From: Chlorobiaceae bacterium
GTDB lineage: Bacteria > Bacteroidota > Chlorobiia > Chlorobiales > Chlorobiaceae
NCBI GenBank assembly: GCA_013334565.1
Contig: JAAXXI010000003.1
Span: forward strand, 27,226 to 91,225
Direction: 5' to 3'
Length of the DNA: 64,000 nucleotides
Of this stretch, positions 19,208 through 27,849 are shown piece by piece. The notes beneath the pieces are model-generated. The model was not told where the DNA came from and searched no databases. It saw only the letters and a program-made list of their open reading frames with translations. Position 1 is the stretch's first letter, and every line of letters begins with the position of its first letter. Both the position numbers and the translations under genes were made by a program.

Positions 19208-21376
19208 TCAGGGTGAGATATGGTCTGTTTTCCTTTTTTTCATGCGCATTGCCTTTTCCGAAATGATCTGCTCGATTCCGGATGTGATCGAGAGGCTTCG
19301 AAAGAGATCAAGCAGGTTCTGTTCTATGTTGAGGTTCATCTCGACAAGCCTTCCTCCCTGAAAATCAGGATTGTTTCCCCTGAGCTTGACAGTAATGACC
19401 GATTTGCCATCCGGCGCCATACTGATCGATGAAAGCAACTGGGCATAGAAAAAATTCGAAAGTGCTTCATAGGTCGTCCGGAGGCCTTGAGTGGCAGTTG
19501 CGCGCTCTTCCGGCGTCGAAGAAAAAATGATCTGTCCTGACTGTTCTGCGTTGAGGCCGCCGTTCATGATTTCAAACCGGTCGCTTTTTATTCTGAGTGG
19601 CACACTGCCTTTCATGGTTCCTGTAGCATAAATTTTCTTCACTCCCTGAAGTTCGAGCAGTTTCTGAAGAGGAATTCCGTTCAGGAAAAGCGTGGTTTCC
19701 GTCACTTTTTTTCTCATATCGTAATCCGCCTTATCAATGCGGATGTTTCCGTCGAGCAGTTGAGCGCTGAAGTCGGAAAGAGAGACCATGTCAGGGTTTT
19801 CTCTGTCGAACAGGAGTGAAAGTTTTCCTCTTGGGTCGAGCAGTTCGATACCTCCGCTTGGAGTAATGCGCTGGAGCTTTTTCAAAGCGAACCTTACAAT
19901 TGTGCGGCCAATGGTATCGCGACTGAAAACGATGTCCGGTTCGCTGAAAATATAGTCGGCATTCATGCCTCCGGCAGCGATGATCCTGTCTTTCAGGCTT
20001 TGTTCACGCTGGCGGGGAAGCGCTACGGAAACGGTACCGCCTCCGGGAGATCGTAATCGTGCATTGGCGATCGAGAATCCGTTCTTGTCGAACCCGATCG
20101 GCATCGTGCCGCTTATCTTTCCCCTGAGAGAACCCTTGTATTCGCCTCGCAGGTGTATCCGGTCGAGGAGATCGATATTATTCAGTTTCAATGTCAAAAG
20201 AGCTTTCCCTTCGGAAGGTGCAAGCTGCATCGGCACAGAAGCTATTTTCCCTCCGAAAACGGAAGCCGACAGATCACGCAGCTCTATTCCCGAATTGCCT
20301 TGTTTGCGGTGTTTGAGCACGATCGTTGCCGAGAGGTTTTCGATCAGTCCCGAATCACGTATTTCATCTGCGAGGTCGACAGTTATCCAGGGCTTGCCTT
20401 GACCAGTAAGCCAGGATACCCTTGATCCTTTTTCCGCTATAACCCTGGCATTGCGGATTTGAGCGACAGAATCACTGAATTCAACGGGAATAAGTCCCTT
20501 TATTTTTCCTGAAGCTGTCGGGAAAGAGTTTTTTCCGGTTCCGTTACCGGTCAATTTGTCGAGGGGAATGTCGTCGAGGCGGAGGGTAAACCTTGCACTA
20601 TTGTTTTTCAGGCAGTATTCCACCCGTCCGGCAGTTGCTTTCCAGTGATAAAGTTCGACGGAACAATCGTCGAGTGTAATCGTGCAGGGTTTGATAGGAT
20701 CGGGTATAGTGGTGAAAAGCGCATTGAATCCGCCGAGAGGGAGCAGTTTTCCTTCGCTGTATATTTTTTCTATGGACAGTCTTTCTTTGGGCAGCTGCCA
20801 TTTTTCGGAAGCCAACAGGCGTACATTGCAGTTCACTCCTGTAAGGATAACATCATCCCGCCGGATTGCTGCATCCCGGATGGAGTATGTTGCAGAGACG
20901 GGATTGAATGAGAAGTGATCGTTCAGGCGGGATGCGCCGAAAAGAATGGATATGAGCGGATTGCTGTCGATGAAGGTGAACAGAGGCGGATTTGAGCGGA
21001 GATGAAGCGTATCGGAAGTGACAGACAGCAATGCGGCAATGTCTGAATGTTTTTTTTGAGGGGATGGCAAACCCTCGTTTTCGGTAAATTGCTTGAGGTC
21101 GAGGAAAAGCCTTCCGTTATTCAGCTTTATGTCGTAAATGATTTTTCCTTTACTGCAGGGACTCGGTGGGGAGGTAAAGACCGCCTCAAGCGACCGGAAC
21201 CTTACTCCTGAAAAATCAGGATGACCGATACCCGAGATTTTTACCGAAATGGGTGTGCCCTGCAACGCACGGTCAAGAATGAATTGCGCATAGCAGGGGA
21301 AACAGATCCATGCCGCCGCAGCAATGATAACCGGCAGAAGAATCAGTGCTGCGATTGTGCGTAGCGGCATTCTCAC
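19208..21376 (-). CDS. YdbH-like (AsmA-superfamily) intermembrane bridge protein
   Basis: 722 aa, N-terminal TM then beta-rich repeats; C-terminus ALSNFFYAQLLSSISMAPDGKSVITVKLRGNNPDFQGGRLVEMNLNIEQNLLDLFRSLSITSGI resembles YdbH; downstream of ynbE- and ydbL-like genes. Confidence 0.8.
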   Translation of the reverse strand: MRMPLRTIAALILLPVIIAAAAWICFPCYAQFILDRALQGTPISVKISGIGHPDFSGVRFRSLEAVFTSPPSPCSKGKIIYDIKLNNGRLFLDLKQFTENEGLPSPQKKHSDIAALLSVTSDTLHLRSNPPLFTFIDSNPLISILFGASRLNDHFSFNPVSATYSIRDAAIRRDDVILTGVNCNVRLLASEKWQLPKERLSIEKIYSEGKLLPLGGFNALFTTIPDPIKPCTITLDDCSVELYHWKATAGRVEYCLKNNSARFTLRLDDIPLDKLTGNGTGKNSFPTASGKIKGLIPVEFSDSVAQIRNARVIAEKGSRVSWLTGQGKPWITVDLADEIRDSGLIENLSATIVLKHRKQGNSGIELRDLSASVFGGKIASVPMQLAPSEGKALLTLKLNNIDLLDRIHLRGEYKGSLRGKISGTMPIGFDKNGFSIANARLRSPGGGTVSVALPRQREQSLKDRIIAAGGMNADYIFSEPDIVFSRDTIGRTIVRFALKKLQRITPSGGIELLDPRGKLSLLFDRENPDMVSLSDFSAQLLDGNIRIDKADYDMRKKVTETTLFLNGIPLQKLLELQGVKKIYATGTMKGSVPLRIKSDRFEIMNGGLNAEQSGQIIFSSTPEERATATQGLRTTYEALSNFFYAQLLSSISMAPDGKSVITVKLRGNNPDFQGGRLVEMNLNIEQNLLDLFRSLSITSGIEQIISEKAMRMKKRKTDHISP

Positions 21377-21397
21377 GACACGGGGCGATTCAACGGG

Positions 21398-21760
21398 TCA
21401 CGTTGCTTTTTTTATCCATTTCCCCTGGATTTTTACCCAGGTGCCAGCAGGAAAGGATGGGTATCGTTTCTCAAATGTCAGTTGGCCGGACACTTCTGCC
21501 GTTACACCGTTTTTGGCTGCGAGTGAAACATATGCGGCATGTCTTTCTTTATTGACGCTTTCGACAAGCTCCTTCCCTTCAAGGGTCGCTCCGGGAGGTA
21601 TGGCCAGATAGCCTGTGTCGACTTCTCCGACAAGACCCCGCGAACGGGCAGTGGCGAGATCCAGGCCAAAAGCGGCATGTGTGGTGGCAAGAAGCAGAAC
21701 GATCAGGGCAACAGGTCTGTTTACCGATGCCAGAAACCGTTTGAAAATAATCATGATCAT
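21398..21760 (-). CDS. YdbL-like protein (DUF1318)
   Basis: Signal peptide; LATARSRGLVGEVDTGYLAIPPG...LVESVNKERHAAYVSLAAKNGV...PAGTWVKIQGKWIKK matches the YdbL pattern. Start at MIMIIFKRF. Confidence 0.82.
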   Translation of the reverse strand: MIMIIFKRFLASVNRPVALIVLLLATTHAAFGLDLATARSRGLVGEVDTGYLAIPPGATLEGKELVESVNKERHAAYVSLAAKNGVTAEVSGQLTFEKRYPSFPAGTWVKIQGKWIKKAT

Positions 21761-21776
21761 AGGGCAGTTCCTGTGG

Positions 21777-21980
21777 TTAGAAAATATCTTTTCTCGTTTC
21801 AAGCATGTTTTCAATATCCCTGTCGAGCTTGACCCTGATCTCGTGGTCGATTTTTATGTTCATATTGATCACGATGGGTTTTTCAGGCGCTTCGAGTTTT
21901 ACCGTGGGACTGCATCCGGCTGTCGTTATGAAAGCAGCCACGGCGGATATTTTAAGGGCTGCGACTGAACGTTTGTTCAT
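21777..21980 (-). CDS. YnbE-like small lipoprotein
   Basis: MNKRSVAALKISAVAAFITTAGCSPTVKLEAPEKPIVINMNIKIDHEIRVKLDRDIENMLETRKDIF; lipobox TAGC and (P)I.INMN.KI.HEI motif of YnbE. Confidence 0.85.
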   Translation of the reverse strand: MNKRSVAALKISAVAAFITTAGCSPTVKLEAPEKPIVINMNIKIDHEIRVKLDRDIENMLETRKDIF

Positions 21981-22018
21981 GAATGGTCTTTTTGCTTTGG
22001 AAAAAGAGTTCCTACTAA

Positions 22019-22528
22019 TTAAAGATATTTCATCAGGATGGTCATTGCAAGCTCTTGCTCTCCCAGCGTAAACGAGCATTGATCGAATTTCGGGCCACCC
22101 ATGCCTATTTTAGGATTGTTTGAAACACCGACGCCTTCTTTCGGAATGCCTATGAAATTCGCATCAAGCTTTCCGTTGCCGTTTTCATCGTGGGCTACGC
22201 TGATCGCGTACGTTCCGTAGGGAATGTTTTCGAAAACAACCCTGTCCGTGATTCCTGAATACGGTTTCAGTTTTGTGACATATGCTTTTTCATGTTTTCC
22301 CGGAAACCCTTTGCCCGAATTGTAAACGGAAATGCCGATGTTACCGCCGGTATGGGTGATATTTGAAATGTTAACAACGATGCGGCCTGTCTGTGGCGCC
22401 GGAGAAGTGGTTTCCGGGAGGCCGATCGACGGCACACCAATAACGGGAACTGCCGGAAACATGAGGCAAATAGCGATAGCTGCCATATTTAGGGCATGCC
22501 TTCCAGAGAGAAGATGTTTCAAGGACAC
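22019..22528 (-). CDS. DUF2141 domain secreted protein
   Basis: Signal peptide; VFENIPYGTYAISVAHDENGNGKLDANFIGIPKEGVGVSNN pattern. Confidence 0.85.
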   Translation of the reverse strand: MSLKHLLSGRHALNMAAIAICLMFPAVPVIGVPSIGLPETTSPAPQTGRIVVNISNITHTGGNIGISVYNSGKGFPGKHEKAYVTKLKPYSGITDRVVFENIPYGTYAISVAHDENGNGKLDANFIGIPKEGVGVSNNPKIGMGGPKFDQCSFTLGEQELAMTILMKYL

Positions 22529-22807
22529 GGTAAAATTTTTTTAATTTGCAAAAAACCGTCGATGCATTGCTGATCCTCGGGCACAATGGTCGTATTCCTG
22601 AAACAGCCGGACGGTCTTAATCAGGGTCTATACGGAAAAACATGGAGAAAAGGCCTTTTGTTATATCACGGAGGTGATTGTAACGGGCTGTAGCTTTCGT
22701 TGCTGAATGAGACAACATGATAAATAACACGGAATTGCGTTTCAGCGTTTACATAAAACTTTCCGTCCACTGAATTTTTCTTTTACTTCAACCGGTAACC
22801 TTTTCAT

Positions 22808-23137
22808 ATGCATTGGTTGTATCTGATCGTCGCCATAGTCTGTGAAGTTGCGGCAACATCGGCGCTGAAAGAAACCGACGGCTTTTCCCGCCCGCTTCCC
22901 TCAGCCGTTGTCGTTGCAGGCTACGCTGCCGCATTCTATTTTCTCGCACTTACCCTGAGAACCTTCCCGATCGGAATAGTCTATGCCCTGTGGTCCGGCG
23001 TGGGCATTGTGCTGATAACCATCGTCGGGTGGTTCTTCTACCAGCAGAAGCTCGATCTGGCGGCACTTGCAGGCATAGGTCTCATCATTGCGGGAGTGAT
23101 CGTGATCAATGTGTTTTCGAAATCGGTCATGCACTGA
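22808..23137 (+). CDS. Small multidrug resistance (SMR) transporter, Qac/EmrE-like
   Basis: Four TM segments; CEVAATSALKETDGFSRPLPS and YALWSGVGIVLI motifs. Confidence 0.93.
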   Translation: MHWLYLIVAIVCEVAATSALKETDGFSRPLPSAVVVAGYAAAFYFLALTLRTFPIGIVYALWSGVGIVLITIVGWFFYQQKLDLAALAGIGLIIAGVIVINVFSKSVMH

Positions 23138-23384
23138 GGGGGGAAGATGGAATGGGACTGATGTGAGGTATGGGAGATATGGGATGGATGAACGATTTAC
23201 AGTATCACAATGGGCGTCATTCGATAAAGGGTGTTCCGAAAACTGCATTCTTCATACGTAGTGGCATTAGGTAATGTTTGAACAGGCATTTAAAATATAT
23301 CGACGATGTTCTCTGGAAAAGGGCGAAAGGTAATCATGGAAGAGATTCTCGCACTTGATCTGAAAAATGGGAGTTTTATGACTG

Positions 23385-23977
23385 ATGGGACTTATGACAG
23401 ATTCGGATGACGGGAAAATAATCCTGCCGCATGGCAATTACAGGGAGCTGCTTTCCTACAAGAAGGCTGAAGTGATTTATGATCTCACCTGGCGTTTCTG
23501 CCAGCGTTTCTTTGCAAAAGGGGATCGGACCATCGACCAGATGGTGCAGGCTGCGCGTTCCGGCAAGCAGAATATCGTGGAGGGGAGCAAAGCCGCAGGT
23601 ACTTCGAAGGAGATGGAAATCAAACTCACCAATGTGGCACGAGCCAGCCTCGAAGAGCTGCTCGAAGATTACCGTGACTATTTGCGGGTGCGCGATCTGG
23701 CTATCTGGGATAAGGAATCGAGGGAAGCCCGGTATGTGAGAAAGCTCAGCCAGGAGTCCCATACCTCCTATGAGACCTACAGGGAGTTTGTCGAAACCCG
23801 CCCTGCCGAGGTTGTGTAGCCAATATCGCCATCTGCCTGATCCACCAGACCAACTATCTGCTGGATCGGCAGATCGCCAGACTGGAGCAGGATTTCCTCA
23901 GGGATGGGGGCCTGCGCGAGCGAATGACACGCGCCCGCCTGCACGCGAGGGATCAGCAGCGCAACGACCGGCGTTAA
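23385..23977 (+). pseudogene. Four-helix-bundle suffix-domain protein, apparently frameshifted
   Basis: Frame 1 ORF 23385-23819 ends ...TRPAEVV*; immediately in another frame ANIAICLIHQTNYLLDRQIARLEQDFLRDGGLRERMTRARLHARDQQRNDRR* (23819-23977) continues the family C-terminus. Removing TA at 23817-23818 restores one ORF. Confidence 0.75.
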
Positions 23978-24217
23978 TACCGCGCAACAAACCATCACTT
24001 TCCTGGTGCGATCGAAGAATAAAAGATCGAATCCAGTCAGAATCTTTAAGCGCGGGACAAGGACTATAAAGGGAAATGCTGCATTGGGCACACGATACTC
24101 AGGGAGGTGCTGGAATACTGAGACGAGGATTTCATCAACCATGAAGTTATGTTTTTCAGGGTGAAACGGCGCCGGGTTTTCATAACTTGATCGGTAAACA
24201 AATCCACTGACAATAAT

Positions 24218-24733
24218 ATGAGATCAATTCTGCTTTTAACGGCATTTGCGCTGTTTTTCCTCACTGCTGTCTGCAACGCATCCGTTCAGGAGCATATCAC
24301 GCTTGGTGAAAGTTACTACGAGAAGGGAATGTTCAGGGAGTCGCTTGCCGAGCTCGATATCGCTACGGCGAAGGACGGGAAGTCCTTCGAGGCCTGGTAT
24401 GCCCGAGGAAAAACCCTCTATGAGCTCGGCGAATACGAATCCGCAATCGGGGATTTTACCAGGGCCATCGATATCGATCATTCCTGCGAGCGTGCCCGCT
24501 TTCACCGGGGCAGATGTTATGCCGCAATGAAGCTCTATGACAAGGCTCTTGAAGACTATTCGAAAGCGATCAGGATTAGATATGACTACGACAAGGCCTA
24601 TTTTGCACGTGCTCAGGCGGAATATGCGATGAACGATCGGGCAAAAGCATTCGAAGACATGCGGAAGGCAAAAAAATTCGGCAACAGCGAAGCTTCCCTC
24701 TGGCTCGAGGTCCACTCCCCGGAACAACCCTGA
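24218..24733 (+). CDS. Tetratricopeptide-repeat secreted protein
   Basis: Signal peptide then TPRs (AWYARGKTLYELGEYESAIGDFTRAIDID, ARFHRGRCYAAMKLYDKALEDYSKAIRI). Confidence 0.85.
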   Translation: MRSILLLTAFALFFLTAVCNASVQEHITLGESYYEKGMFRESLAELDIATAKDGKSFEAWYARGKTLYELGEYESAIGDFTRAIDIDHSCERARFHRGRCYAAMKLYDKALEDYSKAIRIRYDYDKAYFARAQAEYAMNDRAKAFEDMRKAKKFGNSEASLWLEVHSPEQP

Positions 24734-24850
24734 TAATACGAAAGAAGCGATTTCAGGGAAAAATGCTCTCTCTCATGATGACTGAATTGTCCTTTCTTTT
24801 TGTTACAGAAAGTATAAGGCGTTTTGTTCATCAAACAGAAGGAGGACCCT

Positions 24851-25162
24851 ATGACGACCGAAATCAAAGAATATCATGTCCTTTTTTACGGAAGCCCCGA
24901 GGGTTATCAGACAAACCGTGCCCAGATAGCACTCTATGGCCCTGATGGAAGCCCTGTGGCGTATGTGAGGTTCAATGACCCCGGAATGGTATTTGAAAAC
25001 GACAGCCAGCTCGGGAACATAATCCTGATGCACCTTCCTTCGTCCATGTTCCAGAGCGTGCTCGATGTTCTTCGCAATGAAAAACCGGTCTATATCTACT
25101 TCGCGCAGGGCAGGGGATTCCTTTCGACTTCGAAGGAGCCTGTCGGAGAAGGTGAAAAATGA
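24851..25162 (+). CDS. Conserved hypothetical protein
   Basis: ATG at 24851 (MTTEIKEYHVLFYGSPEGYQT) preceded by AGGAGG-like sequence; coherent protein composition. Confidence 0.65.
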   Translation: MTTEIKEYHVLFYGSPEGYQTNRAQIALYGPDGSPVAYVRFNDPGMVFENDSQLGNIILMHLPSSMFQSVLDVLRNEKPVYIYFAQGRGFLSTSKEPVGEGEK

Positions 25163-25240
25163 ATTTCCGGTTGTTTCGGAAAAATTGCCAGGCACAAGAA
25201 GAGAAATCTCTCCGGGCCTGAAGTAAAGAACGTTGATGCG

Positions 25241-27793
25241 ATGCTCCATAATGGGCAACATCTGGATGGCCTCAGCTCACATGAGGCCAAAGAGCGCCTG
25301 CAGGCTGAAGGGTACAATGAACTTCCGGCTTCTGCCGGAAAATCTTTTCAGAAGGTTCTTGCAGATGTCCTTCTCGAGCCGATGTTTCTGATGCTACTGG
25401 CCTGCGGCATGCTTTACATTGTTATCGGAAGCATTGAAGATGCCCTGATGCTTCTGGGTTTTGTCATTGTGGTCATTGTCATCACCCTTTTCCAGGAAGA
25501 AAAAACACAGAAAGCCCTCGAAGCCCTGAGGGACCTTTCGAGCCCAAGGGCCCTCGTTATCCGTGACGGCCGCCAGCAGCGGATTGCAGGCCGGGAAGTC
25601 GTCAGGGGCGACATTGTCCTGATTTCCGAGGGCGACCGTGTCCCTGCAGATGCGATACTGCTTTCGGGGGAGCATATTTCCGTAGATGAATCGCTTCTTA
25701 CCGGCGAATCTCTTCCCGTCAGGAAAAAAATTTCCACCGATCATGATTTTTCAGGACATCCCGGAGGAGATGACCTTCCGATGGTTTTCTCCGGTACGCT
25801 CGTCGTCAAGGGAAGGGGGGTTGCCCGGGCCGTCAGGACCGGACCCCGCACTGAACTGGGCTCGATTGGCAGGGCACTCGAAAAGCTTGTCCCTGGTGAT
25901 ACAACGCTTCAGCAGGAAACCAATGTCATTGTCAGGAATTTCAGTATTCTCAGCCTTGTCCTCTGCACCCTGACGGCTGTCGTTTTCGGCTTTACACGCA
26001 ATGACTGGGTCAATGGATTCCTGGCAGGCCTCACGCTTGCGATGGCGACCCTGCCGGAAGAGTTCCCGATAGTGCTCACGGTATTTCTCGCCCTTGGCGC
26101 ATGGCGCCTGTCAAGCTATCAGGTACTTGCCCGCCGCATTCCCGCCATCGAAATGCTTGGAGCGGCAACAGTGCTTTGCGTCGACAAAACCGGAACGCTG
26201 ACCGAGAACAGGATGACCGTTACCGGTATCGTTTCGGGCGGAAATTTTCATCCGGTCGATGAAGCCCGACGGAGCTTGCCGGAAGCATTCCATGAAGTTG
26301 TCGAGTATGGCATCCTTGCCAGTCCGCCCGACCCGTTCGATCCGATGGAAAAAGCCATGAAAGAGCTCGGCGAGAGGGCTCTTGGCAACACAGAGCATCT
26401 TCACCGGGACTGGCAGCTTGTCCGGGAATATCCTCTATCCGAGAAAATCCTTGCCATCTCTCATGTCTGGCGGTCGCTCTCTGGCACCGGCTTTGTGATC
26501 GCCTCGAAGGGCGCCCCCGAAGCCATCGCGTCGCTCTGCCATTTCGATGCCGTGCGATATTCCCTGCTTGAGAAAGAGATATCGCTGCTTGCAGAGAGCG
26601 GGTGCAGGGTGATCGGTGTGGCGAGGGCTGTTTTCACCGAAGAAGCTCTTCCGGAAGAGGTCCACGACTACCGTTTCGAATTTCTCGGACTGCTCGGCCT
26701 TGCCGACCCTGTCAGGGAAGGAGTGCGCGATGCGCTTGCCGAGTGCTATACGGCCGGTATCAGGGTTGTGATGATTACCGGGGATTATCCCCAGACAGCA
26801 GGGTATATCGGCAGGGAAATCGGTCTCGATGGAGCGGAGAACATCATGACCGGCAATGAGCTGGACCTTATGGAGGACAGCGAACTCGAGAAGCGAATTG
26901 CCGACATAAGGATTTTTGCCCGAGTTGCCCCGGCACAGAAACTCAGGATTGTCCAGGCCTTGAAAAAACAGGGGGAAATCGTGGCCATGACGGGCGACGG
27001 GGTCAATGACGCTCCTGCGCTGAAAGCCGCCGATATCGGTATCGCAATGGGAGGGCGTGGTACCGATGTCGCAAGGGAAGCTGCTGCGCTTGTGCTTCTC
27101 GACGACCATTTCGATTCTATCGTGAGGGCCGTCAGGATGGGGCGGCGGATTTACGAAAACCTGAAAAAAGCGATGGCGTTCATCGTGTCGGTCCATCTTC
27201 CCATCGCGGGAATGTCGCTGCTTCCGGTTTTCCTGCATTGGCCTCTTGCCCTGCTGCCCGCACACATTCTCTTTCTGGAACTGATCATCGATCCGTCCTG
27301 TACGATTGTATTTGAAATGGAGCCCGAAGAAAGGGAGATCATGAATCGGCGACCCAGGAAAATCGACGAGCCGCTGTTCAGCCGCCAGGTATTTTCCCGT
27401 TCGATCGTGCAGGGGTTAAGCATTTTTCTCCTTCTTTTCCTTGTATATGCTTTCATGCAGTCAAACGGGTACGGCGAATACAAAGCACGGACGGTCTGCT
27501 TCCTGGGGATCGTGTCGGGGAATCTGGGCCTGATTTTTGCCAACCGATCCTGGACGAAAAGTATTGCGGCAGTCTTCACGACACCCAATCGGGCGTTGTG
27601 GTGGGTATGCGGCGGCACGATTTTTTTCCTTTTGGTCGTGACCTTCCTGCCGTTTTTTCAGCAGCTTTTCCGTTTCGCTCCGCCGGGATGGGGAGAACTG
27701 CCCCTCGTGGCCGCCCTGTGCATTTCGTGCTTCCTCATTGCCGATGTTGTCAAGCTCCGGACAATCAGCAACAAATTCGTCAGAGAAAGTTAG
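25241..27793 (+). CDS. Cation-translocating P-type ATPase (P2-like, probable Ca2+/cation)
   Basis: DKTGTLTENRMTVTG phosphorylation motif, LLTGES, MTGDGVNDAPALKAADIGIAMG; PEEFP in M4. Confidence 0.92.
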   Translation: MLHNGQHLDGLSSHEAKERLQAEGYNELPASAGKSFQKVLADVLLEPMFLMLLACGMLYIVIGSIEDALMLLGFVIVVIVITLFQEEKTQKALEALRDLSSPRALVIRDGRQQRIAGREVVRGDIVLISEGDRVPADAILLSGEHISVDESLLTGESLPVRKKISTDHDFSGHPGGDDLPMVFSGTLVVKGRGVARAVRTGPRTELGSIGRALEKLVPGDTTLQQETNVIVRNFSILSLVLCTLTAVVFGFTRNDWVNGFLAGLTLAMATLPEEFPIVLTVFLALGAWRLSSYQVLARRIPAIEMLGAATVLCVDKTGTLTENRMTVTGIVSGGNFHPVDEARRSLPEAFHEVVEYGILASPPDPFDPMEKAMKELGERALGNTEHLHRDWQLVREYPLSEKILAISHVWRSLSGTGFVIASKGAPEAIASLCHFDAVRYSLLEKEISLLAESGCRVIGVARAVFTEEALPEEVHDYRFEFLGLLGLADPVREGVRDALAECYTAGIRVVMITGDYPQTAGYIGREIGLDGAENIMTGNELDLMEDSELEKRIADIRIFARVAPAQKLRIVQALKKQGEIVAMTGDGVNDAPALKAADIGIAMGGRGTDVAREAAALVLLDDHFDSIVRAVRMGRRIYENLKKAMAFIVSVHLPIAGMSLLPVFLHWPLALLPAHILFLELIIDPSCTIVFEMEPEEREIMNRRPRKIDEPLFSRQVFSRSIVQGLSIFLLLFLVYAFMQSNGYGEYKARTVCFLGIVSGNLGLIFANRSWTKSIAAVFTTPNRALWWVCGGTIFFLLVVTFLPFFQQLFRFAPPGWGELPLVAALCISCFLIADVVKLRTISNKFVRES

Positions 27794-27797
27794 TTTG

Positions 27798-27843
27798 CGG
27801 ATGCAATACAGTTCTGTTCGATCGTCAAACGGTATTGCATCCG
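27798..27843. terminator. Shared bidirectional terminator of convergent ATPase and RTX genes
   Basis: Perfect 12-bp inverted repeat CGGATGCAATAC (27798-27809) / GTATTGCATCCG (27832-27843) in the 56-bp convergent gap. Confidence 0.65.
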
Positions 27844-27849
27844 TCGGGA

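Noticed and set aside
22660-22805. Possible guanidine riboswitch upstream of the SMR gene (ATCACGGAGGTGAT, TAACGGGC)
   Set aside because: No pair of ACGR-loop hairpins, and the SMR protein looks like the Qac/EmrE subtype rather than Gdx.
23777-24142. 121-aa minus-strand ORF over the frameshifted four-helix gene
   Set aside because: Antisense to the recognisable family C-terminus; no motifs recognised.
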